Shown piece by piece: positions 45,055 through 55,433 of a DNA stretch of 64,000 nt (position 1 is the stretch's first letter; each line of letters opens with the position of its first letter). The notes beneath the pieces are model-generated. The model ran no database searches, was not told where the DNA came from, and worked only from the letters and a program-made list of their open reading frames with translations. The translations under genes were made by a program, and so were the position numbers. This DNA comes from Deuterostichococcus epilithicus (lineage: Eukaryota; Chlorophyta; Trebouxiophyceae; Prasiolales; Stichococcaceae), in contig JAVTLE010000023.1 of NCBI GenBank assembly GCA_033439295.1, positions 62,001 through 126,000 on the forward strand, read 5' to 3'.

Positions 45055-48000
45055 GCCGCTGGAGTGGCTGAGCCGCGAGAACAGGGAGCCCGTCGACCCG
45101 GCGCCCAGGCTCTGTGCGAGGCGCACCAAAACATCAGAGTCTGTGTGCTTGAAAGTCGCAGCAATGTGCAGGCAAAGCCAGGGCGGCCCAGGGCACGTGG
45201 AGCACTTGTAATGATAGGTTTAGGGTTTCCTGCGCCAGAGTTGCTCTCCGTATGCTGTCAAAGGTATTGCGGCAGCAGCTAGCGTGCTCAAGCGCCGTTG
45301 CTGGAGGGGGGGGACCGACACCAGCCTTGAGCGCCCATCTAGCCACACACTTGACCATCGAGTCGACATGTCAGGGTTAGCCGCCATCCCGGTCATTGAC
45401 ACATGTGCTGACTGATTTTTGCCCCGACTCGAGCGCTGCGTGGCTGCCGGCTGCAGGTGTGCAGCCGCAGGAGCTGCACGTCGTACGTAGCATGAAGGTT
45501 GAAAATTCACTGATGCGTGCCGCATGCTCATGCTTTGGCGGATGCCTGGGGGAAAGGAATTCTCTCGCACCTGGCTGGCAAAGCCGCCAGGCCGCAGCGG
45601 CGCCCGCCCCAGAGCCGCCATGCTGGGCAGCCACCGCTCCGCTACAGGGTTCCCCGGCGGAAGCGGCTGCTGCTCGCCCGGTGGCGGCAGCCGCGTCGCC
45701 AGCGAGCCTGCGCAGGCGGGGAGGCAAGGGGGAGGCTCAGCGACGTCTTATTCGCTCAACAGGTTTGAAGCGGCGGCCAGCGGCGCAGTGCCGGGCCCCC
45801 CGGCACGGGCAAAGCGTTTTGAATGATGCGCAGGACGAAGCAGGCGGCCCTGTGCAGAAACTTTGCAACAGCCCCTGTCGTCACTTCGGATTAGGTGTCA
45901 GAGAGTACAGGGTTTAGAGAGGCCCCGCACCTGTGGTGAAGCGGCCGGCCTCGGCCAGCTGCTGGGACCGAGGCGCCTGCCGGTGCGCTGTCCGCGATGC
46001 CGTCGGAGTGTAGTCCTCATCGTCGTCCTGCAGGGCAGGGGACCAGAGCAGGGATCAGAGCTTGCAGGTTGTGGCTGGGTGTCAGCGGACGCGGCGGCGC
46101 TGTCAGATGCGCCGCAAAGTGTCTGAAAGCGGCGACGACAAAACGGTAGAAAACATGAGCGGAGGCCATCACCCTTCCAGGTGTGGGCCAGAGCCCCTCG
46201 CCGGTGCAGCTGCTGTGCTGAGGGGCTGCGTCCTCATATGCAAACAGGGCGCGCAAGTCAGCTCTCGAGATGTGCCTGAGCTGAGATGTGCCTGAGCTGA
46301 GGTGTGCCTGGGCTGCGCACAAGGCGAGGGGACACTCACATCGTCGGACGAGTCGGTGGCGGCGCGGCTGCGCGGGCGCCGCCGCCGGGCTGTGTCCTCC
46401 GACGGACCCACCTCCGGCGGCAGCAGCCACTTGAGCTTCTCGTTGGCCAGCGTGAGCGCCTCCCGTTCCCCGTCGTCATACAGCACCGAGTGCCTGGCGG
46501 CAGCAGGGCCACAAGGGTTTAGGTCAACACTGTTGCGGCCGCACACGGCAGTGGCACTGGGGAAACGGCCGTTGCTCCGCGCCAAGGCGTTTCGCTGCCA
46601 CCGTCGCGCAGCACCAAGCGCTTGAGAGGAGGGGGACACACAGTGGGTCGCGCGTCTTCGATCTCGCAGGCACAGCCTTTGCAGGCAAACGCTTTCAGCA
46701 TCACCCTGCTCAACGGCGAAGGTCCAACATGACTGAGGCAGAAGCATGCAGAAACAAAGGGCGCCCTGAAGGGATTCCCTCAGATGCCGCCTGCTCAACG
46801 GCCGTACTGCCGAAATGCCGCGTCAATGTACAACACGAGGGTCCAGCAAATAGGAGGCGGGTGTTGAGCACACAGGTTGGCGCAGGAGGCGGGTGCAGCC
46901 ACAACTGCAGGCAGCGGCGCCGTAGGAGAAAGCGCATCTCTGGAGAGCGCACCTCTGAACTCTGAAACGTTCCAGTGATCAGGGGTGACGCCGCATTTGA
47001 AAGCAAGGCAGCAGACCAGAAAGTGAGTAGGCGAGAATAGAGATCTGTAATATTTAGGGTTCACACCCTATGTTTTCACGCACCTGCCGGTGGCGGCGCT
47101 GTAGGACAGGACATCTCCGACATAGAAGGTGCGGTCATCGCGCCACCAGACACCGATGCGCCAGCCGACAGCCGCCTGCTCGCGCGGCACCGGCTTGCCT
47201 GCGGGCAGTGTGAAACAGGGCGTCAGGCAATGCCTACTACCCGCAGTCGGGGGACCCGAGGGAACCGCACAGAGACGATGTGGCGGGGACCGCCTGCAGA
47301 AACAACGGCATTGGCGGCTGCAGGGAAGACTGCTGCGCGAGCATCGCGGCGCAGGCTGCGCAGGCCACCATGCAGGGGACGGCACAGGCCAGCACCCGCC
47401 GACGCAGGCCAGCACCTGCCGGCAGGCAGCAGGGTGCCGGGCGACACCGCGCGGCCCTGTGGCACACCAGATCTCGCGGGTCACCGGATGAAGCGCGAAA
47501 CAGAGTGTGTTCACCTGCCGGCAGGCCGGCGGCGCTGGGGCCCGGCGGCGCGGCGCCCAGCCACCGCACCGCCTCCGCGCCCAGCTTCAGCAGCTCGTCC
47601 TCGCCATCCTCGTACAGGATGTGGTGCTGCCCGCGGTGGCGGTCGTAGGACAGGATCTCGCCCCTGCAGATCGGGGCGGAGTGGGGATCTCAAGTCCAGG
47701 CAGGACAGCATCTTGAGTTTCAGTAGGACAGGATCTCCACCCTGCAGGGCAGCGCGAGTTTCAAGCTTCAGCCTGCGTCCAGGCACTGTCTCAGTACAGG
47801 GTGTGGTGCTGCCCGCGGTGGCGGTCGTAGGACAGCATCCCACCCTTTGCAGCGCAGAGCGGGGAGCCCGATTCCGACACTGCCTCAGCACCAAAACTGG
47901 TCATGGCCCCAAAGGCGGTCGTGTAAAAGACACTGGCCCCTGGGAGCGCATGACAGGAGATCGGCCCTGTTGCGGGGATAGGGAAGGAGTAACCCTCCAG

Positions 48001-49775
48001 GTGCGCTCAGGCCGCAGGGCTGAAAACCAGCAGAGCACCGCACAGCTGGCTTTGAACTGTCGTGCAGGGTCCAGCACGCGAAATTGGGTGGCGAAGACCA
48101 AGTGCAGCAAGCCCTGAAAAGCGGACCTGTAAAGTTCGCCATTGCCTGGACACCAAATGGCGACCCGCTGACCCACGGCCGCGAGGCCGGCGGGCTGCGC
48201 CAGCTCCCCTGGAGCCGCCGCCGCCAGAGCTGAAGAACCCACCGCGCCCTGGGGCGACCATGCCGGCGGCGACAGCGGCTCCATCGACAGGCCTGACACA
48301 CGTGAGAGTTGAGGTTCAAACGGCACTTCTGCAGCAAGTGCCTGCACTGAGTGTGGAGCTTCAGTGGTTGAGGCCCCGGGACAGCGCCCGCCTCTGCTTC
48401 CGACAGAAGCCGAGCACCCAGCAATGCCATGTTCAGATTCTGCATTGGGTTCTGCACCGGTGCGAGCTGACCTGCATGCCTGGCACCAGGGTCTGCTTGA
48501 CTAGCTCAACGGGAGACCAGCACCGGCAGAATCGCCTCGAGTTCAAAGGAAGCCGTGCCACATCCACGCACAGCAGGCAAGTAGGTTGGGTGCTCGACCA
48601 GGCGGACTTATATTGATGATAATCAATTGCTCACCCTGCGCGCCCAGGGCGAGCAGCGCCCGCTTCAGCGGCTCGGTGCAGCCCGCGGACCGCGCCCGGG
48701 GGGCCAGCCACCGGAAAGCGTGCCGCGGCAGCGCCAGCCACTCGTCCTCCCCGTCATCGTACACCACCTTTGCGCGCTTGTGGTAGCCGTCGAGCGCCGC
48801 CAGGGTGCCCTGTGTATTGACCAGGTTTCAGGAGGTGAGCAACGGACGGCCTTGGCACGCTTGTGGTAGCCGTCGAGCGCCGCCAGGGTGCCCTGGCGGG
48901 TCGATCAGCTGTTTCAATTCTAACCCGAACATTCAAATACCGCGGCCGGGATGGCCATGGAAGGAGGGCGCAAGGGTGTGAATTGACCTAAAAGAATGCT
49001 CCAGAGCTTTGGGCCATGCACCACCCGGCGCCCCTCTTCAGTGGCATCCCTGCCTCGGCACTCGAGAGAGCCCAAGACCCCCGCCTGGGCGTGAGCACTT
49101 GACACAGCTCGCTTACCGATCCCCTGCAGGAGCAGTGAAAAGGGGGGCAGGACCCAGACGCTGCGCGAGAGAGGAGACCCGCAGGAAAGAACCCGCAGGG
49201 GGAATGAATCACCTTGTAGTAGGCCGCGTCCTCGTCCCAGTAGACGGCAATGCGGGCGCCGGTGAGCGCTCCTCCCCGCGCCCAGGGCCGCCCGCGACCG
49301 CGCCGCCAGCCGCGCCGCCCGCAGCGGCCGCAGCCCCGCGGCGTCGGCGCCCCCCGGGTCCTGGCCGGCCTCTGGCAGCTTGCTGCGCCGCACCTCGCAG
49401 GGCTGCACGGCAGGAGTGCACGTCATACGCCTGCTCAGCTGAGTCGAGCAAGGGGGGGATTCGAGGCTGTTCCCTTTTCGAGCTGGCTGTGCACACAGCC
49501 AAAGTATGAGGGACGGGCCTGCAAGCGCTGGGTGCATTAGCGTCCGCCCACTTGCTCAGAGAAAAGAGAACGGCCCAGTGCAGCAGAAGAGACTTGAGGA
49601 GAAAGTGCTGCTCGCCTGCTCGGGCGGCGGCAGCGGCGGGCTGGTGCCGACGACCTCCGGCGGCGCCGCCGGCGCCGACAGCCGCACGCAGATTGGCGAC
49701 AGCGCTTTCTGGTGCTGCTGCGCCACCGACAGCGGCGGCTGCGGCGGCGGCGGCTGCGGCGCCGTCAGTGTCGAC

Positions 49776-49817
<42 letters not shown>

Positions 49818-52800
49818 GGCGCTGGCTGCTGCTGCAGCGCGAGCGGCGGCGGCTGCTGCCGGGCTGAGGCCTGCTGGTGCTGGGCCGGCTGCGGGCGCTG
49901 CAGCTGCAGCAGCGGGGGCGGCGAAGCTGTGGCCGCGGCGCGGCACAGCCTACGGCCGGCTGCGGCGGCCACACTGNNGGCGCGGCGGCGGCGGCGGCGC
50001 CGGGCGGTGGGTGCCCCCGCAGCAGGTTGGCGGCCATGTGCAGAGGGTCATCCTCCGGACGGCACGCCTGCAAATTGGCAACACAAGACCCAGTTGGTTT
50101 ACCAATTGTCATGTGAACTCTTGCCGAAAGGACATTCCTGCAGCACCGCTTGGCGTGCATGAGAGGACGTCGATTTAGTGTTCTTGGAGCCAGGGTAGCA
50201 AAAATCGAATCTATTTGAAAGCGATGCGCATGTCGTCTGGAGCAAGACACATAGTTGTTGCTGCCAGGCGCCAGGAGCAGCACATCACCCTCCATGCAGC
50301 GTGTGCTGTGACAAGCGACACGGTTTCACCAGCGAGTGCACACAATCGGGTTCCAAAGACAGATAGTCTCGGATTTATGCACCTTGTAGGCCTCGTAGCT
50401 GAGCGACTCGTAAGTCAGCGGCGCCGGCGGGTAGGGCTTTGGAGCCGGCAGGGACAATTGCAGACCGCTCGGTGAGGCCGTCAGCGGCATGCTCAGGGCC
50501 GCCTGCACAGCAGAAACATGACTGAGACTACCCCTGTAAACCTTTGCCTGATGCAGTCTGTCTTCCTCAGCAAGAGAACAAACGTTGGCTGCTATGGTCT
50601 CCAGCAAGCTCCCCTGATCTGCGTCACAGCAATCATGCAGGATGTCTCACCTGCAAGGTAGTGGCCTGCGGGCTGAAACCAAGTGTGCTGGCCGGTGCCG
50701 ACGCGGCGGTCAAGTGCCGCTCCGGCGGCGGTGTGGGGCTGCCCGCCGCTGCCCGCACCGCCAGCAGCTGCTGCGGCTGCGGCTGCCCAGCAGCCAGCTG
50801 CCCATTGGCCAACTTGCCACTGAGCCCCTGCCTCTGCTGCTGCGGGCTTTGCAGCAGGCTGTCGCCGTGCGACCCGCCGGCAGGGCTGCCGGCCACCGCC
50901 GCCGCCGGCTGCACCACCCTGGCCGACAGCAGGGTGTTCTTCACGAGTGGCAGCATGCCGCTTGCCGCGGGCGACGTCGCAGCAGGCGCCGCCGCTGCNN
51001 CGNCGNCGGCGGCGGCGGCACTGCCGGGATCTCTGACACGGACCTCATGCGCTGCATCCCCGGGAAGCCGTGTGCGCGCCCGCCAGCGGACGCTGGCACT
51101 GCACCCTTCGTGCCGCCGCCGCTGCGGCGGTGCGCTGCGGCCGCCCGCTGCTGGCGCGGCGGCCCCGGCGCTGCCGCGCCGGCAGCTNCNGTCTTCGCAG
51201 GCGCGGCGCAGCCTGGCGCCGTCACGCCTGTGCGGGCAGCGCTGCCAGGTGCCGCAGCCGGCGCCGCAGCAGAGTGCTTCTGCTGCGGCGTCTCAGCAGT
51301 ACCTGTAGATGCCACGGGAACGGGATGAGCAAGCCGTGGTGGCAGCAAAGCAAGAATGCGATGCATGGCATGCTTCTGCCCGAATGGTCCGATGTACCGG
51401 TTGCATGACAAGGGCCCAACTGGAACACTCATTACGCCAGTGGCACGCCCTTCCACGCCCTGTTGTCATGCTAGCGTGCGGCATTGCCGCCAGGAAGACG
51501 CGATGTTCCAGTGCAGAGAGCAGCACGAGTCAGCACACCTGCAGGCTGCGCGGGCTGCTCGGAGAGCCGCGCCACCTTCGGCGGGCTGCCGGCGGCTTCA
51601 GTGTTTCCAGCCGCAGCGCGCGGCCGCTTGCTGCCGGAGGCAGGGCCGCCGTCGGCGGCGGGAGGACCGCCTGTGCTCGGCGCCGCCGGCTCGCCGCGGC
51701 CGCCGCTGCCGAGCCCCGGCTCATGGCCGCGGCGCCGCTGCCGGGCGCCGGCATCGCCGCCCGCGACCTTGCGGGCGGCGCCGCGCCGCACGCCCGGTGG
51801 GCTGCCGGCGTCGCCGCGCCGCTCCCGCTTCGGCGAGCGCCGGCTGCCGGAGCGGCTGCTGGGGCGCCGGCGGCCGCCACCGCCGCGGGTGTCCGGCCGC
51901 TCAACGGCGGCCCGTCGGTCAGGGATCGGGGTGTCACCGTCCTCGCTATCTGAGGGAGCCTCTGCCCGCTGCCGCCTAGGCCGCGGCGTGGCGGCCACAG
52001 CCTTGTCGCCAGCTGCGGCCCTGCTGCTCGACGCCGCCTGCTTCCTGCCGCCGCCTGCTGCCACGCTGCTGCCCGCTGGGCTGCCGTCGGTCGAGCCGCC
52101 GCCGCCCTGTTGCTGCCCGCTCTCATCCACCAGCACCACCGCCTCGTGCTTCAGGTTGACCTCCTTCGCATCGCCGTCCTTGTATGCGATCAGGTGCCGC
52201 CGCGTGCGCCCGTCATACCCTTTGACGGTGCCCAGGTACCACCTGCATGTTAGGCTTTGGGGTTTAGGGTGCGGCGCAGCTGGATCGAGGTGGCGATCAA
52301 CGGGGTCTAGGGTCCAGGATCGGGAGGCTGCGGGACCAAAGGCTTTTGCCGCACCAGACTGGCCAGCCTGCTTTGCCACTGCAAGAGTGCGCCCAAGGGC
52401 AGCTGCCGCAGAAGCTGTAAAGCCCCCAGACTGCACCAGGAAGGCAAGCCACACAGGCTGCTGGGTTTGCTGCATTGACAGGCGCAACCCGCTTCCGTGG
52501 ACCAGTGAGTGGAACCACAACGCGGCTTCGCGCGGGTCTCACCTGCCCATGCCCGGCCAAAAGACCTTGACCTTGGCACCGGTCAGCGCCTCCTTGGCCG
52601 GCAGCGCGGCGAAGGAGGGGTTGGCGCCGCTCCCCGGTCGCGGCGGGCCCAGCCACTGGAAGCGGGAAGCCCCCAGCGCCAGCCACGCCTCGTCCTTGGC
52701 GGTCGCCCCCTCGTACTGCACCCGGTGCTTGCCTGCGGAGCAGGCGGATTTCAGGGTTTAGGACCATGACCATGTGAGTTTCATCTGTCAGCCATGTATG

Positions 52801-53741
52801 CAAGACAGTGAACATGACCCTTGGGGCGCGTCCACCCCCCCCCCCACCCCCAGTGTGGCAGGCGACTCTGCGCCGCAGCAATGTGCCCCTTGCTCGTCAG
52901 TGCCCCCGCCCGCACCGCTGCCACAGCAGCAGCGGGCCCGGCTCCCTGGAGGGGTGCCCATTGGCCGTTTGGTGATGTCAGGGTGTGGCATGCCGGGAGC
53001 GCGCTGAACGGCAAACCCCAGCAGTTTCTGCAGCCATACACCCACGAGGCTCTGCATGAGCGCCTGTGCAAGACGCAGCGGCACGGTCCCGGAGCAGCTG
53101 CATGTGCACGGTTCTGTGCGCCGGCGAGCTGTGACGCCGCGCTGGATGCGCCTCAGATCCTTGCTGAACGCACCCCCAATAGCTGCTGCTGCCAGACTGT
53201 CCTTGGAGTGACTGCGTCAGCGCTGCGAGTCGAGATTCTTGGGAGGCCAGGGGCGGCACCTGTGGAGGCGTCAAACCCCTTGACGCGCGCCTCCACCCAT
53301 TCCTGCGGCCGCTGCCACCACACGCTCAGGCGGCGGCCCACCACCTCCTTGCCGGCAACGAGCTCCGCGGGCTGCTGCTGCCGCGCCGACTTGCNGCCGC
53401 CGCTGCGCATGGCTCCGCCCGCTGGCCGCCTGGCCGCCGTCCGCCGCGTGCTCATTGGCCGCCCCGCCAGCTGCAGCCCTGCCATTCGCGGCGTGCCCAT
53501 TCCCCAGACACTCGCCGGTGCCGCTGCTGGATGGCGTGCCGCCTGGCATGCTGCCTGGCGTGCTGGCCGGCGAGGCTGCTGCGCTGGAACGAGTGTTGGG
53601 AGTGGCGGACGCCTGGCGCATCTCAGCGCCTGCGACGGGGACAGGGGCGGGCGACCGGCCGATCGGCGGCACGCAGCCGCTGCCGGTGCGGTGCAGGTGC
53701 TGGCTCGCCAACCGCGGCAGCTGCGTGATGCTGGGGCACAT
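43332..53741 (-). CDS. Five-Tudor-module, Pro/Ala/Gln-rich putative chromatin protein
   Basis: Sixteen exons: 53741-53260, 52732-52543, 52242-51539, 51302-50651, 50502-50383, 50067-49616, 49403-49213, 48809-48635, 48292-48127, 47663-47515, 47198-47084, 46493-46340, 46027-45931, 45707-45571, 45111-44609 and 44232-43332; about 1,700 residues. Five Tudor-like modules are each cut by an intron: RRLSVWWQRPQEWVEARVKG/KHRVQYEG; AKVKVFWPGMGR/WYLGTVKGYDG...YKDGD; ARIAVYWDEDAAYYK/GTLAALDGY...YDDGEDEWL; QRVAIWCPGNGELYR/GEILSYD...YEDGEDELL; WRIGVWWRDDRTFYVGDVLSY/HSVLYDDGERE. These resemble the Tudor domain of plant PDS5-like proteins, which read histone marks, but no HEAT repeats are seen. The last exon holds EVVDLTGE, a SUMO-interaction motif. 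Exon 49403-49213 is one base off phase. Ambiguous bases fall in five exons; dropping them restores phase in two. Exon 6 uses a GC donor. Confidence 0.75.
46267..46314. repeat. 16-bp direct repeat, three units
   Basis: gagatgtgcctgagct is repeated three times with a few changes, in the intron next to the 3' end of Tudor-gene exon 12. Confidence 0.9.
47697..47850 (-). repeat. Three decayed copies of the 5' end of Tudor-gene exon 10
   Basis: The exon start (plus strand ggtcgtaggacaggatctcg, 47641-47660) recurs upstream as gcaggacagcatctt (about 47700), cagtaggacaggatctccac (47721-47740) and a long copy at 47797-47850 that includes gtgctgcccgcggtggcggt and ends ccctttgcag. The long copy reads YDRHRGQHHTLY then a stop. 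Confidence 0.88.
48848..48893 (-). repeat. Copy of the acceptor and 5' end of Tudor-gene exon 8
   Basis: On the plus strand, ttgtggtagccgtcgagcgc and the following gccagggtgccctg occur at 48778-48812 (true exon start) and again at 48861-48895. Offset is 83 bp. The copy then diverges. Confidence 0.93.
49775..49816 (-). repeat. (CTG/CAG)14 microsatellite coding polyQ
   Basis: Fourteen CTG units on the plus strand encode a Gln run in exon 6 of the multi-Tudor gene. Confidence 0.93.
52259..52270 (-). repeat. Telomere-like tract near an intron end of the multi-Tudor gene
   Basis: ggggtttagggt on the plus strand lies about 17 bp upstream (in gene sense) of the acceptor of exon 3 at 52242. Confidence 0.85.
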
Positions 53742-55433
53742 GGCTGCTCAGGGGCCCGCCAATGCACATGGCCTCTCACTCAGCCGCGCCGCAGCTGCCG
53801 CCGCAGCTGCCGGCTGCGAGCGCCGCCGACGCCACAAGGCCTGGGCCCATGAGTTGTCCTGGCTTCCCTCCTCTCTGCCAGTGCCGTGGATGTGACGCTC
53901 GCCGCTGTGCGACAGCCTCGCTGGCAGCTGGATCGCCGCCACTGCAATACTACGTGTCCCTGCCGCTGCGGCGACGCTGTCGTATGACCCCTGCGGTCGC
54001 TGCCGTCCCGCCCTGCTGTCGGCCGAAAGCTACAGGCGTTCAACAGCCTGCAGATGAGAGGACAGCAATGAAAGCACGGTTACGAGACGAGATGTTGGTT
54101 TGAATTTGAGCATTGTGACTGGCGGCTAGCCGCCAAGCGTGCGCTGCCGCATCAGGCATTGAACTGCCTCGGAGCCAAGCGACCATGCGCAGCACTTCGA
54201 ATGGGATGCCCGTGCCTTCACTGAGCAAGCGCAATTGCCCTGAAGAGGGCGAAATGTGGCTCCAGGATTCGTGTGCAGCACAGCCTGATCTGAGTATGGA
54301 GCAGTACACCAACAGACTCGCGGCTGCCCCGAGCCACAAGGAACACAGCTGAATCATCCCGGCAGATGGCAGGCATGTCCGCTAGCAAGCTGGCGACAGC
54401 AGCGCCCGAGAGCCAGGAGCTCCACAAGCAGACCACGGCCAAATCACCAACATCTGCGCGCAGGACGGTCCCCGCACGGTGTTGGACACTCAAGGTGGCT
54501 GCACGCTGACCCAGCAACGGCCCCGACAGCCTGACAGGACGTCAGGCGACGCTGCTTCCTGCCTTCATGCAGCCTGCTGTGCAGGCATCGGGGCGGCGGA
54601 ACCTGCCCGGCAGTCCTTTGCAGCGGCGCGCTGGAGGCACTCGAACGTTCTGACGAGCCACTCAAACGCGCCCAAAGCACGCCAGGCGCACCGGCCCGAT
54701 GCTGGCCCTGCAGCGACGACCAATCAGGCGTACCCAAAGCTCGCAAGGGCGTGCAGGACCCCTTGCAAGCTCTTGCCCGCAGGCGCAGAGGCGCCAGGAG
54801 TACGCATAATATGCACTGCCGCACGCGCCGGTGTGGTAGCGGCGTTCCGCGGACCGCTGCACCGGCGCCGAGGAAGAGGTCTCCCGCTGTTTGAGCGGGA
54901 TATTATTCGCCTTCCGTTCTGCACACCCGTGAACCGCCTCGCAAACGGCGGAGCTCACCTGTCAGAAGGCGTCCGTGGCGTCCAGCCAAACGTATCTCGT
55001 CCCGTGGCGGTCCTGGCGCGTTCTGCAGCTCCCAGTGCGCTGATGCGCACCTTGCCACGTTTGCAACGAGCCAATATAGGGTTTTGCCCCACGAGACGAC
55101 AAACCCTAACGAGACGCAACGAGACCAAGAGATGATGCCGTAATTGTTTCGCAAGCTCACCTCACACCATTTGTCGAGGTCCTAGGTGACACCTTGTAGG
55201 ATCCGCGCACGCGTAGCTCTGCTGTGACGGGTCGACCGCCTGCAGCTGGCAGCTGTCCAGAGTTAGTCGCGGAGGCTGGACCCGCCCCAACGACATCCTA
55301 CTGTGCCGAGCTTGACGATTCTGGGCATGGGGCATTTGAGAGGAGACTTTCAGAGCTGAAAACTGGTTCTGGTCTCAGCGGGCCCATCGAGTCGGCCGTT
55401 AGCTGCACGTAATCGCGCCAACCCCGGCGTGCG
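53742..55433. promoter_or_regulatory. Divergent upstream region of multi-Tudor and P4-ATPase genes
   Basis: No supported gene. A short direct telomere-like patch (aaaccctaacgagacg) lies at about 55101-55116, with cgagacgac/cgagacgc elements around it. The P4-ATPase exon 1 start is at 55434. Confidence 0.4.

Noticed and set aside
49209-49946. 245-codon Ala-rich minus-strand frame
   Set aside because: Alternative frame of multi-Tudor exons 6 and 7. The chosen frames join neighbours in phase and carry polyQ and Tudor sequence.
51484-52761. 425-codon plus-strand open frame
   Set aside because: It lies antisense to Tudor-gene exons that join in phase and encode a Tudor module. Its composition is the mirror of those GC-rich exons.
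22433-55116. True telomere or chromosome end
   Set aside because: The heptamer tracts are one or two units long, scattered in introns and in both orientations.
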